From an uncultured bacterium (lineage in GTDB: Bacteria > Bacillota > Clostridia > Lachnospirales > Lachnospiraceae): DNA of 49,819 nt. Within the stretch, counting starts at the first letter, position 1. Each line of letters opens with the position of its first letter. Shown here in pieces: positions 17,046-24,788 of this stretch. The stretch spans positions 1 to 49,819 of the forward strand of contig CAMTMP010000030.1 in assembly GCA_947073545.1 (NCBI GenBank), read 5' to 3'. The notes beneath the pieces were generated by a model. It was not told the origin of the DNA, made no database searches, and worked only from the letters and a program-made list of their open reading frames with translations. A program made the position numbers and the translations under genes.

Positions 17046-17070
17046 GATATTTTTTCCGCCGCTCCTTGCA

Positions 17071-17228
17071 CAGTTCAGCCCACTCCCATGCGCAAACTCG
17101 CGTCTTCCACGCTCTCCGCCGTTTCACGGCTCCTTTTTGCTTATATGTGGGCGTTCCCTCAGACCATCGTCTGCCCGTCAAATTCGTGCAAGCACGATTT
17201 GCCTGTCAAACTCGGTCTGGCTGAACTG
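17071..17228. repeat. Structured non-coding stretch with inverted CAGTTCAGCC ends
   Basis: CAGTTCAGCC at 17071-17080 is the exact reverse complement of GGCTGAACTG at 17219-17228, just past the stop of the GH13 gene. GCCGT/ACGGC at about 17118-17130 makes a small inner hairpin. The same stop-adjacent block (GGCTGAACTGTTAG) occurs at 4600-4613 after the mannosylglucose phosphorylase. No gene is seen here. Confidence 0.4.
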
Positions 17229-18539
17229 TTAGTGTTCCATCTTCCAGAAATACGCGCTGTAGGCGGGAAGCCGGCTTCCGCCGCCAAAATCGTGATTTTC
17301 GCCTGTGATCATATCCACCGCCATGCCGCAGCCCGCATCGAAGTGGGCGGTATAGTCCTCCCCGTCCGCATTGATGGCCACGAGCACTCTCTCATCCTCG
17401 CACTTGCGCTCGAAGATACACTGCTTATTGGTCAGCACCACCGAGCGGAAAGCGCCGTAGTTGAGCGCCTTAGAACCCTTCTTGGCCTCCGCGAGCTTAC
17501 TGATCCACTCACCAAGTTCGTTCCACACCGGCTCCTCAAAGCAGGCGCGCAGCGCCGGGTCTCCCTCGCTCTTATTGGCCTTCGCTCCCCACTCGCTGCC
17601 ATAGTACACGCAGGGAATACCCGGCATACCGAAGCACAGCGCATAGATCAGCGGCAGATGCTTTTCGTTGGTCAGATTGCTGGCAATACGGCTCACATCA
17701 TGGTTATCCACAAAGGAGAGCAGATGCTTGCCCCGGTAGAGACACCAGTTCTCCGGCCCGAACTGCCTAAGCAGGGAATGGTTGATCTCAAACATATTCA
17801 TACTGTTAAAACTGGAGAACAGCCCTTTGTAACACTCATAGTTCGTGGAAGAGTGAAGCATCTGGTCGTTCACCATCTGGTTATAATCGCCGTGAAGCAT
17901 CTCGCCAAGCAGATAAAACTCATTCTTTAGTCCGTCCGTAAACGCCCGGAGCCTTCTCACAAAGTCGTGATCCAGACAGTACGCCACGTCCAGACGCAGA
18001 CCGTCGATATCAAACTCCTCCACCCAGCCCTTCACGCTGTCCAGAATGTGGTTGATCACATCCTCGTGCCGCAGATTGAGCTTCACCAGATCGTAGTTGC
18101 CTTCCCATCCCTCGTACCACAGACCGTCGTTGTAGTTTGAGTTTCCTCCAAGATTAATGTTAAACCAACTTAAATAAGGGGAATTTTCCCTGTTCTTTAA
18201 CACATCCTGAAAAGCCCAGAACCCTCTGCCCACATGGTTGAACACACCGTCTAACACCACCTTGATGCCGTTCTCGTGCAGATTTTGGCACACTTCTTTG
18301 AAATCCTCATTGGTTCCCAGCCTGCAGTCAATGGTGTGATAATCCCTCGTATTATAGCCGTGGGTGTCCGACTCGAACACCGGGGAAAAATAAACCGCGT
18401 TGATTCCCAGCTTCTTCATATGGGGAATCCAGTCGTTCACCTTTAAGATCCGGTGCATAAGCTGTCCATCATTCTCAAAGGGCGCACCACAAAACCCCAA
18501 CGGATATATCTGATAAAATACACTCTCAAATGCCCACAT
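17229..18539 (-). CDS. GH13 alpha-amylase family glycosidase
   Basis: 436 residues from ATG 18539, since the GGAGG that serves it overlaps the upstream in-frame ATG at 18551. It starts directly with the catalytic barrel (VFYQIYPLGFCG), with the four GH13 regions: DGVFNHVGRGFW, GLRLDVAYCLD (nucleophile Asp), LLGEMLHG (acid Glu) and FVDNHDVSR. It lacks an N-terminal extra domain and a signal peptide, so it acts inside the cell, probably on maltodextrins or short alpha-glucans (maltogenic or cyclodextrinase-like). It is a single-gene unit with its own promoter at 18678-18707; it is not part of an obvious sugar operon. Confidence 0.88.
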   Translation of the reverse strand: MWAFESVFYQIYPLGFCGAPFENDGQLMHRILKVNDWIPHMKKLGINAVYFSPVFESDTHGYNTRDYHTIDCRLGTNEDFKEVCQNLHENGIKVVLDGVFNHVGRGFWAFQDVLKNRENSPYLSWFNINLGGNSNYNDGLWYEGWEGNYDLVKLNLRHEDVINHILDSVKGWVEEFDIDGLRLDVAYCLDHDFVRRLRAFTDGLKNEFYLLGEMLHGDYNQMVNDQMLHSSTNYECYKGLFSSFNSMNMFEINHSLLRQFGPENWCLYRGKHLLSFVDNHDVSRIASNLTNEKHLPLIYALCFGMPGIPCVYYGSEWGAKANKSEGDPALRACFEEPVWNELGEWISKLAEAKKGSKALNYGAFRSVVLTNKQCIFERKCEDERVLVAINADGEDYTAHFDAGCGMAVDMITGENHDFGGGSRLPAYSAYFWKMEH

Positions 18540-18677
18540 AATTTCCTCCATTCCGAAACTGCGCCGATATACGGCCAGACGCCAAAGCGTCCTGCTTTCA
18601 GTCTCCTTCTTACACCCTGCACGGCCCTATCATCCGGCCATGCTTCAGTATCAACATATTGTAGTTTACCATGAATT

Positions 18678-18707
18678 AGTATACCACTATTTGCCATGCT
18701 GCGTCAA
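18678..18707 (-). promoter_or_regulatory. Sigma-A promoter of the GH13 gene
   Basis: TTGACG (18707-18702), 18-base spacer, TATACT (18683-18678) on the minus strand, roughly 140 bases before the start codon, leaving an untranslated leader in which I see no known riboswitch. Confidence 0.6.
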
Positions 18708-18786
18708 ATAAGTTGTTCTCTTTCCCATCCGCCGCCGATTGACCCGATAGGTTTGTCTTTTTATAAACCCAAAACCGTATATCGAC

Positions 18787-18870
18787 TTTTCCACAATTTT
18801 TACGCCCCAATTTTTAGAAAGTTATGCAAAAAGAACTGAGAAATCCCCAATTTCCACAAAGTTATCCACA
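18787..18870 (+). other. Cluster of DnaA-box-like sequences in a 590-base non-coding gap
   Basis: TTTTCCACA (18787-18795), TTATGCAAA (about 18822-18830), ATTTCCACA (18850-18858) and the perfect box TTATCCACA (18862-18870) lie in one orientation within 84 A/T-rich bases. The rest of the gap 18708-19132 is A/T-rich with no gene recognised. There is no dnaA, dnaN or rpmH nearby, so this is unlikely to be oriC; it could titrate DnaA or be chance. Confidence 0.35.
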
Positions 18871-19132
18871 TTGACAGCGTCGTCATTTCCTGTCAAATGC
18901 TGCACCATTTTTGCACAATCTGTCTGTCATTTTCGGTTTTTTATAATATTTTTTTGTCGAACGGCCCCACTTCCCGCCGAAATGATTGACCCATCATGTA
19001 GTATCCTGTCTGAAAGGAGTCAATCGTATTTTGTCTCTTATCGTCCTAAGTCAATCCACACAGCCTGTCCTTTCAGCGGGAATTTTGTCTGATTTCCCGT
19101 TGACTCATCCGGATACCGCATAAATTCGCGCT

Positions 19133-21628
19133 TTATAGCCATTCATCCCAAAATCTTTCTATTTTTCGACCTATTTGGTCAACTGTAACTGCCACTCTAT
19201 CCTGCCATTCTCTCGGAAACAATCTCTGGTAGGCGGGCGATAAAAAACGCTCATCCAAAAGCGCAACGACACCGAAGTCATCCACCGTGCGTATCACCCG
19301 TCCCGCCGCCTGCAGTACCTTATTCATTCCCGGGTAGCGATAGGCATAGTCAAATCCGTTCTCTCCCCGGGCATCGAAATACTTTTTCAAAAGTTCCCTC
19401 TCATTGCACACCTGCGGCAGACCCGTTCCCACAATGACCGCGCCGATCAGGCTGTCGTTCTTTAAGTCGATCCCCTCGCTGAAAATGCCGCCCATCACAC
19501 AAAAGCCCAGAAGACTCCTTTCCTCCTCCACCTCGATATCCATCCGGATCAAGCTCTGCAGATCGCAGTCCTCATTCCCCCGGAACCGGTTTAAAAAGGC
19601 CTCTCTGGCTTCCTCATTCATATGGCTTTCCTGTAAAATGCACTCCACGGTTCCGTCCGCGTTGAAATAGTCCCTGTATACTTCAAAGACCCGCTGCAAA
19701 AATGAGTGGGACGGAAAGAAAACCATGTAGTTGCCCTGTCTTTTTTCTATCATGTTGTGAATGTAGGAGGCGATTCGATAGTATTCCGCATCCCCTCTGC
19801 GGGTATAACGGCTGGTCACGTCGCTCCCGATAAAAAGTCCCAGCTTATCCGGCCGGAAAACCGATCTGGCATAGACTTCATAGTCTCCCTCCTCCGCCCC
19901 AAGAAGCGTCTTATAATACCCGATGGGTAAGAGCGTCGCGGAAAACAAAATCGTGCTTCGTCCCCTTCTCATACAGTTTATCAGATTACCCGCCGGATTC
20001 ACACAGAATAGCTTCACGATAAAACTGCCGTCCTCCCGAAGCTCCGAATACGTCACATAGTTTTCATCCGCCAGCTCATACATCTCCAGGAAATGGGAAA
20101 CCTCAAAATAAAAAGAAAGCAGGTCCGCCCGCACGGGGCTGTCCTCGTGATCCTCCAGATAGTCCTCAATGGACGTACCAAGACGGATCAGCGCGCGGAC
20201 CAGCACGTCCGTCTGTGCCACCACCTGACATCCTTCGCATTCCCTTTTCAGAGCAAGCATCTCCCGGTTGCACTTATCCAGATTTTTGGCGATCCTCTCG
20301 TCGTAAGCTTTCACCGTTTTTTTCAGTTCCAGAAACGCCTCCTTGCAGAGCAGGGCGCTGTACATCTCCCTGCCCCGCTCCACCAGATTATGCGCCTCGT
20401 CCACGAGAAAAATATGTTCTCCCCTGACCCCCTCTGCAAAAAAACGACGCAGATACACATGGGGGTCAAAGAGATAATTGTAATCGCAGATCACCGCGTC
20501 GGCAAACAGACTCATATCCAGACACAGTTCAAAGGGACAGACCTGATACTTCTGCGCATACGTCTCAATCCGTTCTCTCGTAAAGTTGTCCACATGGGTC
20601 AACAGATCGTACATCGCCTCATTTACCCTGTCATAGTGGCCTTTCGCATATGGGCAGTTGACCGGATTGCACTCCGTTTCTTCCATGAAACAGATTTTGT
20701 CCTTAGCGGTCAATATGACACTTTTCAGTTGCAGTCCCCGCTCCCGCAGCAGGGAGATCGTGTCGTCCGCCACCGTGCGGGTAATGGTTTTCGCCGTCAG
20801 GTAAAAAAAACGTTCGCACATCCCCTCCCCCATCGCCTTCAACGCAGGGAACACCGTGGAGATCGTCTTGCCAGCCCCCGTCGGTGCCTCGATAAAGAGC
20901 TTGCGCTTGTGGTAAATCGTCTGATAAACGTAAGTCACCAGCTCCTTCTGCCCCTCACGGTAGGGAAAAGGAAACTCCATCTTCCTGATAGACTCCTGTC
21001 TGCATTTTTGCCATGCGAACTGATGATCCGCCCATTTCTTATACTGCACCATCAACTCCTGAAACCACGCCCGCAGCTCCTCATATAGATATTCCTCATG
21101 GAAGTAGCGTATTTCCTCTGTCTCCATATGACAGTAAGTCATGCGCACCCGAATATCCGGCAGTTTTTTTTGTGTGGCGTAAATATAGGCATAGCATTTG
21201 GCCTGCGCCAGATGCACCAGAACGGGCGCCTTTATTTTTTTCAAATCGCGGTAGGTTCCCTTGATCTCATCTATCGTAACCATTACCTTCTGTACTGACT
21301 GCTCCTGCAAAGACATCACGGACAGCTGCGTCTCATCACTGTCGGCTACCCTCTCCTCAATCGCCGCCTGCGGCAGCACATCCCTCTCCGTCTCCGTGAT
21401 AATGCCGTCGGCGCGCCCCTCCACAATAATCTCGTACTCTCCCGCGTCATAGGTATAAGAAAGAGACACCTCCGCCTGATAGGAAGGACCCATCCGCCGT
21501 TGGATCATGCGGTGAATCCGTCCCCCCTCCTGCATGGCATTTTCGGGTGACGCCGCTTTTCGGTTGTCAATATCGCCGGAGCGCAGAATAAATTCCACCA
21601 GACTCCGCACGGAAATCCGCACTTCCAT
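19133..21628 (-). CDS. Nuclease-helicase fusion: RecB-like PD-(D/E)XK domain plus DinG/XPD (Rad3) helicase
   Basis: 831 residues from ATG 21628 (TTGGAGGAATT upstream). Residues 1 to about 210 resemble the RecB/Cas4 nuclease fold: a His in GGRIHRMIQ, Asp in VEGRADGI, DEIKGTY (E-x-K) and a Q-motif HLAQAKCYAYIYA. Then a superfamily 2 helicase of the Rad3 class: Walker A EAPTGAGKT, four Cys of an iron-sulphur cluster (CNPVNCPYAKGH... and VCPFELC), LVDEAHNL box, FSATLLP and QAAGRVIR at the end. Role: ATP-driven 5'-3' unwinding of damaged or branched DNA with a linked nuclease. Rad3-class proteins with such an N-terminus are known in Clostridia. It is monocistronic, behind a hairpin-rich leader. 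Confidence 0.88.
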   Translation of the reverse strand: MEVRISVRSLVEFILRSGDIDNRKAASPENAMQEGGRIHRMIQRRMGPSYQAEVSLSYTYDAGEYEIIVEGRADGIITETERDVLPQAAIEERVADSDETQLSVMSLQEQSVQKVMVTIDEIKGTYRDLKKIKAPVLVHLAQAKCYAYIYATQKKLPDIRVRMTYCHMETEEIRYFHEEYLYEELRAWFQELMVQYKKWADHQFAWQKCRQESIRKMEFPFPYREGQKELVTYVYQTIYHKRKLFIEAPTGAGKTISTVFPALKAMGEGMCERFFYLTAKTITRTVADDTISLLRERGLQLKSVILTAKDKICFMEETECNPVNCPYAKGHYDRVNEAMYDLLTHVDNFTRERIETYAQKYQVCPFELCLDMSLFADAVICDYNYLFDPHVYLRRFFAEGVRGEHIFLVDEAHNLVERGREMYSALLCKEAFLELKKTVKAYDERIAKNLDKCNREMLALKRECEGCQVVAQTDVLVRALIRLGTSIEDYLEDHEDSPVRADLLSFYFEVSHFLEMYELADENYVTYSELREDGSFIVKLFCVNPAGNLINCMRRGRSTILFSATLLPIGYYKTLLGAEEGDYEVYARSVFRPDKLGLFIGSDVTSRYTRRGDAEYYRIASYIHNMIEKRQGNYMVFFPSHSFLQRVFEVYRDYFNADGTVECILQESHMNEEAREAFLNRFRGNEDCDLQSLIRMDIEVEEERSLLGFCVMGGIFSEGIDLKNDSLIGAVIVGTGLPQVCNERELLKKYFDARGENGFDYAYRYPGMNKVLQAAGRVIRTVDDFGVVALLDERFLSPAYQRLFPREWQDRVAVTVDQIGRKIERFWDEWL

Positions 21629-21670
21629 ATAAAAAATTCCTCCAATTCCGCATAGGGCAGATTCGAGATG

Positions 21671-21691
21671 CCGCGCATCTCTCATGCGCGG
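21671..21691. repeat. Perfect hairpin CCGCGCAT/ATGCGCGG upstream of helicase gene
   Basis: Eight-base arms with a five-base loop, 40 bases before the helicase start codon, flanked by GAGA/CTC that may extend it. Role unknown; it may affect translation or end transcription from upstream. Confidence 0.45.
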
Positions 21692-21718
21692 TCTCCATTC
21701 CACTCCTATACGCGCAAA

Positions 21719-21763
21719 GACTCCCTACATAAGATAATCTTACGTTATCTTACATAGGGAGTC
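21719..21763 (-). terminator. Long hairpin, probable terminator after the HPr-like gene
   Basis: GACTCCCTACATAAGATAA (21719-21737) pairs with TTATCTTACATAGGGAGTC (21745-21763) with two mismatches, loop of seven. It lies 100 bases beyond the HPr-like stop on the minus strand, with only a short TTT after the stem, so efficiency is uncertain. Confidence 0.5.
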
Positions 21764-21864
21764 AATGTCTTCGCTGTCACCGGAATCCTGTTACCATTCA
21801 CGCCCACGCCGGGTTGCACGCGCATTCAGGGTGTTTGGCGCAAATCGCAATAATGAAACTGCAT

Positions 21865-22089
21865 CTATACCGCTACCGCCCATTTTTTGAGATGTCTCTC
21901 AAAATCAGGTTCGCAGCCATTGTACGCAACGGTTAAAATCTGATTGAAATTCAGTCCCAATACGCCAATGATAGATTTGGCATCCACGATAAAGCTGTTG
22001 TAAAAGATATCCACATCACAGTCACATCTGGTCGCTGCGGACACAAAGTCCTTTACTTCATCCGGTCTCAATTTGATTTTGTGTTGCAT
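21865..22089 (-). CDS. HPr-like protein lacking the phosphorylated histidine
   Basis: 74 residues, preceded by AAGGAAGGAG. Length and pattern fit the HPr fold: a middle stretch DAKSIIGVLGLNFNQILTV matches the Ser-46 region (SIMGVMSL in typical HPr), and the end has a helix. The loop that should carry the catalytic His (GLHARPA) is replaced by LRPDEVKDFVSAA with no His, so it cannot act as an ordinary PTS phosphocarrier. Such HPr-like proteins occur in Lachnospiraceae and may be regulatory, perhaps through the retained Ser. It is a single gene; TTTACA/TATAAT (spacer 15) near 22162-22188 may be its promoter. Confidence 0.7.
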   Translation of the reverse strand: MQHKIKLRPDEVKDFVSAATRCDCDVDIFYNSFIVDAKSIIGVLGLNFNQILTVAYNGCEPDFERHLKKWAVAV

Positions 22090-22327
22090 AGTTTACTCCT
22101 TCCTTTTCGCTATAGCGTGCAAGAAGCACACATGGAAAAACGTTTTCAAGCTCCTCATTTGTGTAGATTATACTATTTCATTTTGTTTGTAAAGAGCTAA
22201 TTTTGTTCCTATAATTGTACAATTTTGGCATAATTTTGCAACTTAACGCAAATACTTTGAGGATCAAATAAAATTTTGTGGAATCTGCCTATTATCCCTA
22301 GATCGCACCCACGCACACGGTTGCAAT

Positions 22328-23122
22328 TTATCCTTTTTGTGCAAATTCTACCATATAATCTTGGTAACGGTACGCACACATCTGCCTCTGCAATTTCTTG
22401 TTTTCCCGGCTCTTAATGCCGATCGTACGGTGGAATGTCCGGAACAATTCCTGATAGCCCTCCTCCTTTTCAGAATAAGCCGGATCTTTCAGGACAAAGG
22501 CATCCCCTGCAGTCACCAGATACCACTCCTCCCTCGCGGGATGCACACCAAAAAGTTTCCTGTTCTCATCATAGACCATGAAGTTTTCAATGGACAGTCT
22601 GTCCGCAAAATGCGGCATGATAAAGGGTATCACGTTATTTTTCGGTCCAATCCGCGCAAAAAGAACCCCGTTTTTCACAGTTTCCGTATCCGCAAGCTCC
22701 TGAAACCGGAGAAACTCAATCTCAAAATGCGCTTCGTTTGCCGTAAACCGCGCCAGCTCAAAGCATCTCGCCACATAGGGATTTCGCAGATTTTCCATCA
22801 CCCTGCTGCCGCTGCCCGCGGTAATCGCATCCACCACCGTCTTATAAACCGCCTCACCTTTATCCGGATAGCAGGAGGCAGCCGCCCGGCAGAGAGAATG
22901 ATACGCATGTTCTCCCAGACGCTTCTTAAGCGTATCCGCCACCTTTTCAGTCTTGACAGGATCAGGAAGAATATGCACATAATTTGCAAACAGCCGCAGG
23001 TTCTCCTCCTCGCCCACCTGAATGTGTACGTGCTCATGCCCTTCCCGCAAGGCATAGGCATCATAAATTCCGGTGAATATCCCTTCCAGAGAATCCTCAC
23101 AGACCAGATACCTCTCTTCCAT
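22328..23122 (-). CDS. Radical SAM partner, probable DNA metabolism protein (TIGR03915 type)
   Basis: 264 residues. It begins MEERYLVCEDSLEGIFTGIYDAY and has PFIMPHFADRLSIENFMVYDENRKLFGVHP and a basic C-terminus (KSRENKKLQRQMCAYRYQDYMVEF), the pattern of the family always found next to the radical SAM DNA-repair protein. Biochemical function is unknown; the pairing with the HhH-bearing radical SAM gene and the LexA box points to DNA repair. It follows that gene by 84 bases on the same strand, so the two are likely one transcript. AAGGGAG precedes the ATG. Family call rests on remembered family features. Confidence 0.8.
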   Translation of the reverse strand: MEERYLVCEDSLEGIFTGIYDAYALREGHEHVHIQVGEEENLRLFANYVHILPDPVKTEKVADTLKKRLGEHAYHSLCRAAASCYPDKGEAVYKTVVDAITAGSGSRVMENLRNPYVARCFELARFTANEAHFEIEFLRFQELADTETVKNGVLFARIGPKNNVIPFIMPHFADRLSIENFMVYDENRKLFGVHPAREEWYLVTAGDAFVLKDPAYSEKEEGYQELFRTFHRTIGIKSRENKKLQRQMCAYRYQDYMVEFAQKG

Positions 23123-23206
23123 AGATAAATATACTCCCTTCCTTCGAAAACGTTACCTGTGAATCATTATTTCCCCGTCTCATCACATCTGTATCTGTCA
23201 CTTCAC

Positions 23207-24547
23207 CTATATACCGGCTACTCTCCGCACATCGTCAAATCCTGCCATGTCAAACAGGGACATCTGCCGATAGGTCGTACCGTCCGTCATAAAAGGCAGG
23301 CGTTCTCCTCTTCCCATCTGGTTCTGGTAGGTGAGATTCCGCACAATATACTGCTCCTCCAGCTTCGTGGGATACATCATTTTTCCGTTGCAGGTGATAA
23401 AATAGAGTGCACGCTTCAATACCACGCCAATCTTTTTCAGATCTTCAAAGGTCAGATTGCCGAACCGTCTGGCCGCCACGATCCGTCTGGCGCTCTTGAC
23501 CCCCACTCCCGGAATCCGCAAAAGCAGACGGTAATCCGCCCTGTTGATCTCCACCGGGAATCGCTCCAAATGCCGGACCGCCCAATCCGCCTTCGGATCG
23601 ATGGCCATATTAAAGTTCGGCCGCTCCTGCGTCAGCAGCTCGTCCACCTTAAAGTCATAAAACCGCAGAAGCCAATCTGCCTGATACAGCCGGTGTTCCC
23701 GAAGCAACGGCGGACCGCCTGTCGGCGCAGGAAGATCCCGGTCCTCGTTCACATTCACAAAAGCCGAATAATACACCCTTTTTAGGGAAAACTTGTCATA
23801 GAGGTTTTCCGCCACCGACATGATCTGGTAATCGCTCTCCGGCAGAGCGCCTATCACCATCTGAGTAGACTGACCCGCCTCGCAGAAATGAGGCGCATGC
23901 TTGTATAAGGTAAGTTCGTTTTTGTTTTCCGTAATGCCGTTCTGAATCTGACGCATGGGCTTTAAAATATTTTTTCGGTGCTTATTCGGCGCGACCACCC
24001 GCAGTCCTTCCGCCGTGGCCATCTCCAGATTCACGCTCATGCGGTCGGCAAGATACCCGGCCCGCTGAATCAGAAGCGGGTCCGCTCCGGGGATCGCCTT
24101 AATATGGATATACCCCTGAAACCGATGCAGGGTGCGCAGTTTATGCACCGCCTCACAGATCAGTTCCATCGTATAGTTGGGGCTGTATAAAATACCTGAA
24201 CTCAGAAATAAACCTTCTATATAGTTGCGCCTGTAAAACTCCATCGTCAGCTCACAGACCTCGTCAGGCGTAAAAGAAGCGCGGGGCACATCGTTGGAGC
24301 AGCGGTTGATGCAGTATTTACAGTCGTAAATACACTCGTTGGTAAAAAGGATTTTCAGCAGGGAAACGCACCTGCCGTCCGCCGCAAAACTGTGGCAGAG
24401 TCCCGCCGCCACCGTATTGCCGATGCCCTGCCCGTCATTTTTACGAGAGGAACCGCTGGAGCTGCACGACACGTCGTACTTCGCTGCATCACCAAGTATT
24501 TTCAGTTTTTCCATAACCGACATCTGCGGCGCAATTCTGATATCCAT
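23207..24547 (-). CDS. Putative DNA modification/repair radical SAM protein (TIGR03916 type)
   Basis: 446 residues from ATG 24547 (GGAAAG upstream); the longer frame begins at a TTG. The radical SAM cluster motif CIYDCKYCINRC (Cx3Cx2C) is near residue 85, after a Ser-rich stretch (VSCSSSGSSRKN). The C-terminal half has the helix-hairpin-helix DNA-binding motif LLLRIPGVGVKSARRIV followed by FGNLTFEDLKKIGVVLKRA. It needs an iron-sulphur cluster and S-adenosylmethionine and should act on DNA; the reaction is unknown. In the family it pairs with a TIGR03915 protein, as here. A LexA-type box lies just upstream of its promoter, so it is probably damage-inducible. Confidence 0.88.
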   Translation of the reverse strand: MDIRIAPQMSVMEKLKILGDAAKYDVSCSSSGSSRKNDGQGIGNTVAAGLCHSFAADGRCVSLLKILFTNECIYDCKYCINRCSNDVPRASFTPDEVCELTMEFYRRNYIEGLFLSSGILYSPNYTMELICEAVHKLRTLHRFQGYIHIKAIPGADPLLIQRAGYLADRMSVNLEMATAEGLRVVAPNKHRKNILKPMRQIQNGITENKNELTLYKHAPHFCEAGQSTQMVIGALPESDYQIMSVAENLYDKFSLKRVYYSAFVNVNEDRDLPAPTGGPPLLREHRLYQADWLLRFYDFKVDELLTQERPNFNMAIDPKADWAVRHLERFPVEINRADYRLLLRIPGVGVKSARRIVAARRFGNLTFEDLKKIGVVLKRALYFITCNGKMMYPTKLEEQYIVRNLTYQNQMGRGERLPFMTDGTTYRQMSLFDMAGFDDVRRVAGI

Positions 24548-24657
24548 CCCACTCACACTTTCCTGTATCCATATTCCCAATCAGAAACGGCTTCTGAACC
24601 ATACATATTAATATAGAAGATTTTCATTCTCAGAACACACGTTCACTTTATATTAGT

Positions 24658-24686
24658 ATCTTAGCACATCTCTATTTTTATGACAA
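24658..24686 (-). promoter_or_regulatory. Sigma-A promoter of the radical SAM repair operon
   Basis: TTGTCA (24686-24681), 17-base spacer, TAAGAT (24663-24658) on the minus strand, about 110 bases before the start codon. Confidence 0.6.
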
Positions 24687-24694
24687 GCGTTTTT

Positions 24695-24708
24695 AGAACA
24701 TTTGTTCT
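24695..24708. promoter_or_regulatory. LexA (SOS/DinR) box
   Basis: AGAACATTTGTTCT is a perfect 14-base palindrome with the GAAC-N4-GTTC core of the Gram-positive LexA box (CGAACRNRYGTTCG). It lies nine bases upstream of the -35 box of the radical SAM repair operon and 16 bases upstream of the -35 box of the divergent transporter gene. Confidence 0.65.
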
Positions 24709-24724
24709 TCGCTGTCTAAAAACA

Positions 24725-24753
24725 TTGCACAAAGGGACATGTTACAGTATAAT
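24725..24753 (+). promoter_or_regulatory. Sigma-A promoter of the sodium-dependent transporter gene
   Basis: TTGCAC (24725-24730), 17-base spacer, TATAAT (24748-24753), 35 bases before the start codon. Confidence 0.65.
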
Positions 24754-24788
24754 CAACATATTATATGCAAAAGGAAAAGGATGGAATT

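Noticed and set aside
18787..18870. Chromosomal origin of replication
   Set aside because: DnaA-like boxes are present, but no dnaA, dnaN, gyrB or rpmH genes and no clear unwinding element with DnaA-trio are near.
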